A DNA stretch of 8,543 nucleotides from Clostridiaceae bacterium. Its GTDB lineage: Bacteria > Bacillota_A > Clostridia > Acetivibrionales > Acetivibrionaceae. Positions 1 to 6,290 of the stretch are shown one piece after another (within the stretch, counting starts at the first letter, position 1; each line of letters opens with the position of its first letter). The position numbers and the translations under genes were made by a program. The stretch spans positions 1 to 8,543 of the forward strand of contig JAAZCB010000403.1 of the NCBI GenBank assembly GCA_012513545.1. Direction: 5' to 3'. Under the pieces are notes generated by a model that saw only the letters and a list, made by a program, of their open reading frames with translations, was not told where the DNA came from and ran no database searches.

Positions 1-1436
1 ATCCTCCTCAGGTAGAAGCGAGTACCAGTAACTTTATAGAAATTTTCTCATCTACAGAAAAAGCAGGTGATAAAAAGGACGGCTGGCTGGTTGAAACGGC
101 AAAGGCCTTCAATAGAGCAAATATTCAGGTAAATGGGGAGAGCGTTTCCGTCAGAATAAGAGGTATTGCTTCAGGTCAGGGTACTGATTATATCATTTCG
201 GGTAAATACCGTCCTGATGCGTTTACACCTTCAAATGAACTGTGGGGAGAGATGATAAAGGCAAATAGAACCCAAATATCTCTGGTTGAAAAAAGACTTG
301 CAGGTAATGTGGCTGGTATTCTCTTATCCAAAAGCAAAAGCGAGGAACTTATAAAAAAATACGGTGCCATAAACCTGAAAACCATCACTGAAGCGGTTGC
401 TTCAAACGAAATAGCAATGGGTTACACAAATCCTTTTGCCAGCTCAACAGGTATGAATTTCCTGGTTTCAACCCTTAGTACCTTTGATAATAAAGACATA
501 TTAAGTGAAAAAGCAGTTCAGGGATTTGAACAGTTCCAGACCAACATTCCATTTGTTGCCTATACAACACTGCAAATGAGGGACTCTGCACAATCCGGTG
601 TACTTGACGGCTTTATACTTGAGTACCAGACATATGTCAATACACCTGAACTAAGACAGTATGAATTTTTTCCGTTCGGTGTAAGACATGACAGTCCTAT
701 GTATGCTATAGGAGATTTGTCCGATGTTAAAAAAGAAATACTAAATAAATTCATAGAATTCTGTAAGTCATCGGAATATCAGAAGCTTGCAGCTGATTAC
801 GGATTCAATGCACATAATGATTATTCACCTGAAAACGTAGCTATTGATGGGAATTTGGTTGCACAGGCACAAAAACTATGGAAGGAAAAGAAGGATGGAA
901 ATAATGATATAGCAGCGGTATTTGTAGCTGATGTTTCAGGAAGCATGGATGGAGTACCATTGAACAAACTGAAGCAATCCTTGATCAGCGGATCGCAATA
1001 TATCGGAAAAGATACTTCAATTGGGCTTGTATCTTTTTCCGATGATGTAAATATAAATCTTCCAATAGCAAAATTCGATCTGAACCAGAGGGCATATTTT
1101 AATGGGGCAGTGACTGATTTAAGGGCAAACGGCAGTACGGCAATGTTTGATGCAATAGTTGTAGCTTCCAAGATGCTTATAGAAGAAAAAGCTAAAAATC
1201 CAAATGCCAAATTAATGCTTTTTGTATTAAGCGATGGAGAGACAAACTACGGACACACTTTAAAGGATGTGCTTCCCATGCTTCAGGCTTTTAAAATACC
1301 TATTTATACAATCGGATATAACGCAAACATAAAAGCTCTCCAGAGTCTGTCGGAAATAAATGAAGCAGCAAACATCAATGCCGATTCTGAGGATGTTGTT
1401 TATAAGATTGGAAGCTTGTTCAATGCGCAAATGTAG
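1..1436 (+). CDS. Extracellular solute-binding-like protein with C-terminal VWA domain (5' partial)
   Basis: The reading frame is open from the left edge (first full codon at position 3), so the real start is upstream and the first internal ATG at 252 is not the start. 477 residues are visible. Roughly residues 1-290 look like a periplasmic-type substrate-binding fold: segments such as GWLVETAKAFN, SGKYRPDAFTPSNELW and a C-terminal stretch typical of these proteins (NKFIEFCKSSEYQKLAADYGF). From about residue 303 a VWA domain begins. Its MIDAS residues are visible: DVSGS (codons 930-944), a threonine in NGSTAMFDA (codon 1137) and the aspartate of LSDGE (codon 1233). It is probably exported or lipid-anchored, but the N-terminus that would show this is missing. 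Binding-protein plus VWA fusions are annotated in Firmicutes as VWA or Ca-activated chloride channel-like proteins; the ligand is unknown. It ends 257 nt before the Bat operon and is followed by a terminator, so it is likely a separate transcript. I am sure of the VWA part and moderately sure of the binding-protein part. Confidence 0.85.
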   Translation, partial: PPQVEASTSNFIEIFSSTEKAGDKKDGWLVETAKAFNRANIQVNGESVSVRIRGIASGQGTDYIISGKYRPDAFTPSNELWGEMIKANRTQISLVEKRLAGNVAGILLSKSKSEELIKKYGAINLKTITEAVASNEIAMGYTNPFASSTGMNFLVSTLSTFDNKDILSEKAVQGFEQFQTNIPFVAYTTLQMRDSAQSGVLDGFILEYQTYVNTPELRQYEFFPFGVRHDSPMYAIGDLSDVKKEILNKFIEFCKSSEYQKLAADYGFNAHNDYSPENVAIDGNLVAQAQKLWKEKKDGNNDIAAVFVADVSGSMDGVPLNKLKQSLISGSQYIGKDTSIGLVSFSDDVNINLPIAKFDLNQRAYFNGAVTDLRANGSTAMFDAIVVASKMLIEEKAKNPNAKLMLFVLSDGETNYGHTLKDVLPMLQAFKIPIYTIGYNANIKALQSLSEINEAANINADSEDVVYKIGSLFNAQM

Positions 1437-1473
1437 TATAAACATAAATTTATCAAAGTAGATTATTATTGTG

Positions 1474-1505
1474 AAAAATCCTGTAGAAGCTTTACAGGAT
1501 TTTTT
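1474..1505 (+). terminator. Rho-independent terminator after the solute-binding/VWA gene
   Basis: A perfect 12-bp stem (AAAAATCCTGTA, 1474-1485, with TACAGGATTTTT, 1493-1504) encloses a short GAAGCTT loop that can close further. It ends in a run of six T residues (1500-1505). It lies 37 nt after the stop codon of the upstream gene. The A-run on the left arm would allow some function on the opposite strand, but there is no minus-strand gene that needs it. Confidence 0.85.
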
Positions 1506-1544
1506 GATGGACATAATCGGGTGCATAATTTATCTGCATATTTT

Positions 1545-1553
1545 TACATGTAC
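1545..1553. repeat. Left copy of 9-bp inverted repeat in operon leader
   Basis: TACATGTAC here is the reverse complement of GTACATGTA at 1656-1664. Both contain the 8-bp palindrome TACATGTA. The copies flank the leader from which the Bat operon must be transcribed, so a paired regulator site is possible. Short AT-rich palindromes also arise by chance. Confidence 0.4.
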
Positions 1554-1578
1554 TCGACAGAACCTTATATTCAGAAAT

Positions 1579-1608
1579 TTAACAGTTTATTCATAAATAT
1601 TTCAAAAT
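1579..1608 (+). promoter_or_regulatory. Weak candidate sigma-A-type promoter for the Bat operon
   Basis: TTAACA (1579-1584) matches the -35 consensus at five of six bases. It is followed after 18 nt by CAAAAT (1603-1608), which matches the -10 consensus at four of six. The surroundings are very AT-rich, so matches of this quality are expected by chance. A promoter must lie somewhere between the terminator and the moxR start, but this exact placement is tentative. Confidence 0.2.
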
Positions 1609-1642
1609 AATAATCTAAAATCGTATTTATATGAAGTAATAC

Positions 1643-1656
1643 CATAATGAATTATG
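1643..1656. repeat. Short palindrome CATAAT-GA-ATTATG upstream of moxR
   Basis: A perfect 6-bp inverted repeat with a 2-nt centre lies 21 nt before the moxR Shine-Dalgarno site and abuts the right copy of the GTACATGTA repeat. An alternative pairing, ACCATA (1641-1646) with TATGGT (1663-1668), is also possible. It may be an operator or a weak mRNA hairpin; no function can be read from it. Confidence 0.35.
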
Positions 1657-1664
1657 TACATGTA
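1656..1664. repeat. Right copy of 9-bp inverted repeat in operon leader
   Basis: GTACATGTA is the reverse-complement partner of TACATGTAC at 1545-1553, with start-to-start spacing of 111 bp. It lies just upstream of the moxR ribosome binding site. Confidence 0.4.
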
Positions 1665-1677
1665 TGGTTTTTATGAC

Positions 1678-1683
1678 AGGAGG
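1678..1683 (+). promoter_or_regulatory. Ribosome binding site that fixes the moxR start
   Basis: A full AGGAGG sits 9 nt before the ATG at 1693. The frame is also open to an ATG at 1654, but that would put this site inside the gene and has no Shine-Dalgarno of its own, so 1693 is preferred. Confidence 0.85.
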
Positions 1684-1692
1684 CAAAAGCTT

Positions 1693-2661
1693 ATGGAGAA
1701 TGTACAAACGGAAAACAAAAGCCTTATTGAAGAAGGTAAGCTGATTTCTTCATTGAAGGCTGAAATAAATAAAGTGATTATTGGACAGGAATATATGGTT
1801 GACAGAATACTCATAGGTATTTTGTCAGGTGGTCATATACTTCTTGAGGGAATACCGGGACTGGCAAAGTCATTGACTGCAAGTACTGTTGCAAGGACTA
1901 TCGGGGTTGATTTTAAGAGAATACAGTTTACACCTGATTTGCTGCCGGCAGATATTCTCGGTACTGAAATATATAATCAAAAGACAGGCGAGTTCATAAT
2001 AAAAAAGGGGCCTGTTTTCAGCAACTTGATTCTGGCTGACGAAATAAACCGAGCACCTGCAAAGGTGCAATCTGCACTGCTTGAGGCGATGCAGGAAAAA
2101 CAGGTGACTATTGGAGAGACTACCTATCAGTTGGACAAGCCTTTTCTTGTTATAGCGACACAAAACCCCCTTGAGCAGCAGGGTACATATCCGCTCCCTG
2201 AAGCGCAGCAGGACAGGTTTATGCTTAAGCTGAAGGTGAATTATCCTTTAAGAGATGAAGAACGAAAAATTATTGAACGTTTTTCAAGTGAGGAATCAGG
2301 CGGGACTGAGGTAAGAGAGATATTATCCCGCAATAGCATTTTTGAATTGCGAAAAATGGCAGATGGTGTCTATATAGATGAAAATATTAAAAATTATGTT
2401 CTGGATATTGTTATTAAAACCAGGGAAAAGTCGCCGTATATTGCCTGCGGAGCTTCCCCTCGTGCCTCTATCAATCTTATCAAAGCAGCTAAGTGCAGGG
2501 CCTTTTTAGAGGGTCGTGGTTTTGTCATTCCTGATGATGTTAAAGCAATTGTATACGATGTTTTAAGGCACAGGATACTAATATCCTATGAAGCAGAAGC
2601 AGAGGACATCACAGCAGAAGACATAATAACGCAAATTTTAGAGCAGATTAATTTGCCTTAG
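1693..2661 (+). CDS. moxR: MoxR-family AAA+ ATPase
   Basis: A 322-residue protein of the usual length for MoxR ATPases. Visible motifs are Walker A GIPGLAKS (53-60), Walker B LILADE (112-117) followed by INRAP, sensor 1 in VIATQNP (Asn158), an arginine-finger candidate in QQDRF (Arg185), and sensor 2 in GASPRAS (Arg257). It has no signal peptide or membrane span, so it should be cytosolic. MoxR proteins are thought to use ATP to remodel or activate partners carrying VWA domains; in this operon the DUF58 protein, BatA and BatB are the obvious candidates. It is the first gene of the operon, 15 nt before the DUF58 gene. The start at 1693 is chosen from the AGGAGG site; an upstream in-frame ATG at 1654 would add 13 residues. 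Family assignment is very secure; the specific client is inferred. Confidence 0.97.
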   Translation: MENVQTENKSLIEEGKLISSLKAEINKVIIGQEYMVDRILIGILSGGHILLEGIPGLAKSLTASTVARTIGVDFKRIQFTPDLLPADILGTEIYNQKTGEFIIKKGPVFSNLILADEINRAPAKVQSALLEAMQEKQVTIGETTYQLDKPFLVIATQNPLEQQGTYPLPEAQQDRFMLKLKVNYPLRDEERKIIERFSSEESGGTEVREILSRNSIFELRKMADGVYIDENIKNYVLDIVIKTREKSPYIACGASPRASINLIKAAKCRAFLEGRGFVIPDDVKAIVYDVLRHRILISYEAEAEDITAEDIITQILEQINLP

Positions 2662-2676
2662 GAGCAGAGGATAATA

Positions 2677-3498
2677 ATGATTTCTAAAGAAATGGTAAGG
2701 AAGATAAGACGGATTGAGATAAAATCGAATAAATTGGTGGAGGAAATCTTTTCCGGTGAGTATCGCTCCGGTTTCAGAGGCAAAGGGATTGAGTTTGAGG
2801 ATATCAGGCAGTATTATCCGGGTGATGACATCAGGAGCATCGACTGGAATGTTACTGCCCGCCACAACAGGGCCTATGTCAAACAGTTCAGTGAAGAACG
2901 TGAGCTTAATATATTTCTTTTGATAGACATGTCCCGTTCGAGTTTCTTTGGCAGCAAGAAGGAATTAATTGCCCAGCTTGGAGCAACTCTTGCTTTTTCG
3001 GCGAGCAGGAACAATGACAAGGTAGGAATGATTCTTTTTACCGAAAAGGTTGAAAAATTTATTCCTTCAAAAAACGGAAGAAGGCATGTACTATCAATAA
3101 TTGAGAATATTCTTGATTTTGAGCCCGAGTTGAAAGGAACCGACATTACAAAAGCTTTGCAGTATTTTAACCGTATTGAGAAGAAACGGAGCGTAGTTTT
3201 TCTTATATCCGACTTTCTTGATGACGGATATAAAAAAGATCTTAAAATTACTGCAGGCCACCATGATCTGGTTCTGGTCCGGGTTGTAGACAGAGCCGAA
3301 GAGTTTATTCCCTCCGGGGCTATTTTTACTTTTGAAGACCTTGAGTCAGGAGAAACAATTGTGCTCGATAACATGAACAATGAATACCTCGCTGATAACA
3401 GCCCTATTCTGTCAAAGAGGAATTTTATCAACATATATTCTGATGAAGACTATGTAAAGCCATTGAAACAATTCTTCAGAAGAAGGAGTCACAGATGA
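2677..3498 (+). CDS. DUF58 (VWA-like) protein of the Bat operon
   Basis: A 273-residue soluble protein. Residues 27-62 carry the DUF58 signature: GEYRSGFRGKGIEFEDIR, then PGDDIRSIDWNVTAR (48-62). A VWA-like fold follows, with a complete MIDAS-type set: D84, S86 and S88 in DMSRS, T155 or T158 in GTDIT, and D179 in ISDFLDDG. It lacks the N-terminal membrane spans seen in longer DUF58 proteins, which fits the short form encoded next to MoxR. It follows moxR by 15 nt, with a modest GAGG site (2667-2670) before ATG 2677. Its stop overlaps the next start as ATGA. In such operons DUF58 proteins are presumed partners of MoxR; no enzymatic reaction is known. An internal ATG at codon 6 is a less likely start. 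Confidence 0.95.
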   Translation: MISKEMVRKIRRIEIKSNKLVEEIFSGEYRSGFRGKGIEFEDIRQYYPGDDIRSIDWNVTARHNRAYVKQFSEERELNIFLLIDMSRSSFFGSKKELIAQLGATLAFSASRNNDKVGMILFTEKVEKFIPSKNGRRHVLSIIENILDFEPELKGTDITKALQYFNRIEKKRSVVFLISDFLDDGYKKDLKITAGHHDLVLVRVVDRAEEFIPSGAIFTFEDLESGETIVLDNMNNEYLADNSPILSKRNFINIYSDEDYVKPLKQFFRRRSHR

Positions 3499-4295
3499 AA
3501 AAAGGGAATAAAGTTCTTTTTCTAATTATTCTGGTTTTATTTTTATTTGTCTCATCCGTTTCGGTATTAGCTAAAACGAGGAGTATTTACGTCGGTGATT
3601 TGATTGAATTAAAGGTTACATCCAAAGATATTTCTATCGAGGATTTGAGGGACAAATTCAAGGATTTTGATGTAGTTGACATAAAAGAAGATGATGACAG
3701 CTTTATAATAACAATCCGCAGCTTTGAACCTGGCGAAAAAACTGTACTGATTGGTGATAAGGAAATTAAAATTGATATAAAATCTACACTTGAGGAAATA
3801 AAAAGGGACGGTATCTTCGAAGGAGATTTAAATCCACTGTCTTCTGGAGCTTATGTAGAATGGAAGTATGTGTTAATTATATTATTGGGTGTTTTTTTAA
3901 TTACTGGGCTTATAAGCTTATGGAGGTATATTAAAGATAAAAGGAAAGCTGCAATCACTCCGTATGAGCGTTTCATATGTCAGACAAAGAATATGTCACC
4001 GGAGGAAGAGGTTTATCCTGTAAAATTGACGGGAAGCTTTAAAGAATATATTGAAGCGATTTGTTCGTGCCGCATAAGAGGCAAAACATCATCGGAAATA
4101 ATGGATGAAATCAACGGTATGCCTGTCCTTAAGCCTGTACTGGAAGACCTGGAACGCTGGTTTTCCGAATGTGACGTATATAAGTTTTCGGGAATTGCAG
4201 CTACAATTAAGGATAAACAGGAGCTATTGGGCAAACTGATTGAAATTGCCGGAAAAATTGAGGATATCAAGAGGGAGAATCATGTTTCACATTGA
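3495..4295 (+). CDS. Exported single-span membrane protein, BatD/DUF4381-like, of the Bat operon
   Basis: A 266-residue protein. Residues 1-26 form a signal peptide (KK, a long hydrophobic core, then SVLA before K27). Residues 27-115 are a small extracytoplasmic domain resembling an Ig-like BatD N-terminus (YVGDLIELKV, then PGEKTVLIGDKEIKI). Residues 125-144 are a membrane span, followed by a basic stop-transfer segment (RYIKDKRK). The cytoplasmic tail has the pattern of DUF4381/BatD C-terminal regions: SFKEYIEAI (181-189), KTSSEIMDEI (197-206) and ECDVYKFSG (225-233). Four cysteines lie in this tail (162, 190, 192, 226). It starts in the ATGA overlap with the DUF58 gene, with AAGGAG (3483-3488) 6 nt upstream, and overlaps batA by 14 nt. 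It fills the slot between DUF58 and BatA that often holds a poorly conserved membrane protein. The role is inferred to be part of the same envelope complex; family naming is less sure than topology. Confidence 0.8.
   Translation: MKKGNKVLFLIILVLFLFVSSVSVLAKTRSIYVGDLIELKVTSKDISIEDLRDKFKDFDVVDIKEDDDSFIITIRSFEPGEKTVLIGDKEIKIDIKSTLEEIKRDGIFEGDLNPLSSGAYVEWKYVLIILLGVFLITGLISLWRYIKDKRKAAITPYERFICQTKNMSPEEEVYPVKLTGSFKEYIEAICSCRIRGKTSSEIMDEINGMPVLKPVLEDLERWFSECDVYKFSGIAATIKDKQELLGKLIEIAGKIEDIKRENHVSH
4271..4277 (+). promoter_or_regulatory. Ribosome binding site that fixes the batA start
   Basis: GAGGGAG lies just before ATG 4282, with 7 nt between its GAGG core and the start. The frame is also open to an ATG at 4240, but that site lies deeper in the preceding gene and would place charged residues before the first membrane span. 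4282 is preferred. Confidence 0.7.
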
Positions 4296-5268
4296 AAACT
4301 GGCGTATTCAAGACTGGTATTTTTTACTTTTCATACCTTTGATCGCTTATTTGTTTTTGAAAAGAAGAAAAAAGAGTGTGTTGAAGTTTTCCAGTATTAA
4401 GCTTATTAAGAGCTCAGGTATGAAGAAAACGTTGAAGCATAAAATAGGCAGGTATGTCATACTTTCAGGACTGATTATATTGCTTGTTGCCATGGCAAGA
4501 CCTCAGCTTAAACAAGGTGATGGACCGATTATGCGCAAAGGTATTGATATTGCTATGGCTCTGGATGTTTCCGGCTCGATGCAGTCTGTAGATTTTGAAC
4601 CGAACAGGCTGGAGATAGCAAGGGATACTGTTGATAAATTTATTGACAGACGTCACGATGACAGGATATCTCTGGTTATATTTGCAGGAACGGCATATAC
4701 CAGGGTTCCTTTAACACTTGACCACAACATATTGAAGGAGTCTCTTGAGGGGGTAACCAGTGAGTCGGTCAATCAGGACGGAACAGCTATAGGTATGGCT
4801 GTCTCGGTTGGACTAAACAGGCTTAAGAAAAGTGAAGCTGCCTCGAAGATTGTGATTCTATTGACTGACGGTGAAAATAATGCTGGAGACATCAATCCGG
4901 ATACTGCCAGTGAACTTGCAAAAGAACTCGGAATCAAAATATATACAATCGGTGTGGGAACTGACAGGACTATTATTCCGGTAGAGGATATGTTCGGACA
5001 TACACGTTACCAGCAATATGAAGGTGGTCTGGATGAAGAACTGCTGAAGAGAATGGCGGACACCACTGGTGGACAATATTATCGGGCAAAAGACCCAAAG
5101 ACACTTTCACAGATTTTTGAAACTATTGATAAGCTTGAAAAGAGCAAGTTTGAGCAGGATAATTTTGTGCAATATGACGAGCTCGCTTTCGGATTGATTA
5201 AAGTAGGTCTTTTGTTATTGCTTGCCGGTATTTTTTTTGATAAATACTATTTTACCCAGGTGCCTTAA
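4282..5268 (+). CDS. batA: BatA-type membrane-anchored VWA protein
   Basis: A 328-residue protein of normal length for BatA. It has two N-terminal membrane spans (about 12-26 and 58-72), a VWA domain from about residue 88, and a C-terminal span (about 301-319). The MIDAS is complete: D95, S97 and S99 in DVSGS, T168 in QDGTA, and D196 in LTDGENN. The motif after the second span, RPQL, is typical of the family. Known Bat proteins are inner-membrane VWA proteins linked to stress or aerotolerance phenotypes and probably form complexes with one another. It overlaps the preceding gene by 14 nt and is followed after 32 nt by batB, a paralogue. The VWA domain lies between spans 2 and 3 and, by family topology, is expected outside the membrane. 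Assignment as A versus B rests on operon order and similarity. Confidence 0.93.
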   Translation: MFHIENWRIQDWYFLLFIPLIAYLFLKRRKKSVLKFSSIKLIKSSGMKKTLKHKIGRYVILSGLIILLVAMARPQLKQGDGPIMRKGIDIAMALDVSGSMQSVDFEPNRLEIARDTVDKFIDRRHDDRISLVIFAGTAYTRVPLTLDHNILKESLEGVTSESVNQDGTAIGMAVSVGLNRLKKSEAASKIVILLTDGENNAGDINPDTASELAKELGIKIYTIGVGTDRTIIPVEDMFGHTRYQQYEGGLDEELLKRMADTTGGQYYRAKDPKTLSQIFETIDKLEKSKFEQDNFVQYDELAFGLIKVGLLLLLAGIFFDKYYFTQVP

Positions 5269-5284
5269 GACCACAGGATTTTAT

Positions 5285-5292
5285 AGGGAGGA
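5285..5292 (+). promoter_or_regulatory. Ribosome binding site for the TTG start of batB
   Basis: AGGGAGGA stands 8 nt before TTG 5301. No in-frame ATG appears until after the first membrane span, so this site supports the unusual TTG start. Confidence 0.8.
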
Positions 5293-5300
5293 CTTGAACG

Positions 5301-6290
5301 TTGGATAAGCTGGAATTTAAGTATCCATTAAATGAATATCCATTGAATTTTATATTTGTTCTGGTTCCTGTACTGGCTCTGGTTCTGCTGATTCTTGCCT
5401 ACAGGAAAAAGGAAAAAATTCTTAAGCTGATGAAAATAGATTTGGAAATACGGTTTAAGACCCTAAGAAGTGTTCTATTGGTATCGGGAATGTTACTGAT
5501 GTTTTTATCACTGTTGGGTCCCCAGTTGTTTGCAGGTTTTATAGAAACTACAAAAGAGGGCATGGATATTTATGTACTGATTGATACCTCAAAGAGTATG
5601 CTGGTTGAAGATATACAACCAAACAGGATTGTAAGGGCAAAAAAGATTATTGAGAATTTAATCGATAAGCTTGAAGGAGATAGAATAGGTTTTATTCCTT
5701 TTTCATCAGATGCATATGTCCAGATGCCGTTAACAGATGATTATCAACTGGCACGGATGTTTTTGGATGTAATTGATACAGAAATGATTGCAGGTGGGGG
5801 TACAAACATAGCAGCAGCAATAAATCTTGCAGATAACTCTTTTAAAAGGGTTTCAAGCTCTGACAGAGTAGTAGTAATAATAAGCGATGGTGAAGAGCAG
5901 GATTCCAACAGCCAGGAGGTTGTAAAGAAAATCAGTGACAAAAATCTGAAGATATTCACTATAGGTGTAGGTACGGAAAAAGGAGGATTGATTCCGGTTT
6001 ATGATGATAAGGGGGAGCAAAGAATCGGTTATAAGAAAGACAGCAGCGGTAATATTGTTACCTCACGTTTGAGCTCCGATATACTTAAAAAACTGGCTCA
6101 GTCAGGTAATGGCTACTATTATCAGAATGAAACCGATAATCTGATAAAGGAGCTGTCTACACTAAAGAGGGCGACTTTAAAAACAGATAAAACAAGAAGG
6201 TTTCATCACCTTTACCAGTATTTTTTAGGAGCGGGAATACTGTTGTTTCTTGCGGCATTTTTCCTGCCGGAAAGGAGGAATATCTTATGA
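5301..6290 (+). CDS. batB: BatB-type membrane-anchored VWA protein (TTG start)
   Basis: A 329-residue paralogue of BatA with the same architecture: spans at about 16-34 and 57-74, a VWA domain, and a final span at about 305-322. MIDAS residues are D95, S97 and S99 in DTSKS, T168 in GGGTN, and D196 in ISDGEEQ, at the same numbers as in BatA. The segment after the GVGT motif (residues about 220-260) is longer and more polar than in BatA. The start codon is TTG with a strong AGGGAGGA site; choosing the next ATG would delete the first membrane span. It is the only gene in the operon with a sizeable upstream gap (32 nt). Its stop overlaps the batC start (ATGA). BatA and BatB are commonly found as a pair, and hetero-assembly is inferred. 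Confidence 0.93.
   Translation: MDKLEFKYPLNEYPLNFIFVLVPVLALVLLILAYRKKEKILKLMKIDLEIRFKTLRSVLLVSGMLLMFLSLLGPQLFAGFIETTKEGMDIYVLIDTSKSMLVEDIQPNRIVRAKKIIENLIDKLEGDRIGFIPFSSDAYVQMPLTDDYQLARMFLDVIDTEMIAGGGTNIAAAINLADNSFKRVSSSDRVVVIISDGEEQDSNSQEVVKKISDKNLKIFTIGVGTEKGGLIPVYDDKGEQRIGYKKDSSGNIVTSRLSSDILKKLAQSGNGYYYQNETDNLIKELSTLKRATLKTDKTRRFHHLYQYFLGAGILLFLAAFFLPERRNIL

Noticed and set aside
252..1436. Treating ATG 252 as the start of the first gene
   Set aside because: The frame is open back to the window edge with protein-like sequence (for example KKDGWLVETAKAFN), and no ribosome binding site stands before 252, so the gene is truncated by the window rather than starting here.
1260..1526. 88-codon minus-strand frame spanning the end of the first gene and the terminator
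   Set aside because: It runs through the hairpin terminator and the coding end of the VWA gene and has no plausible product.
1553..1559. CTCGACA, a 6/7 match to the reverse complement of a Spo0A box (TGTCGAA)
   Set aside because: A single near-match of seven bases is expected often by chance, and no second box or mapped promoter supports it.
2874..3434. 186-codon open frame on the minus strand
   Set aside because: It is antisense to the DUF58 gene, whose signature and MIDAS residues are clear. The Ser/Arg-rich minus product looks like a shadow translation.
5269..5300. Possible terminator or promoter between batA and batB
   Set aside because: No hairpin with a T-run and no credible -35/-10 pair is visible in the 32 nt. 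The stretch mainly holds the batB ribosome binding site.
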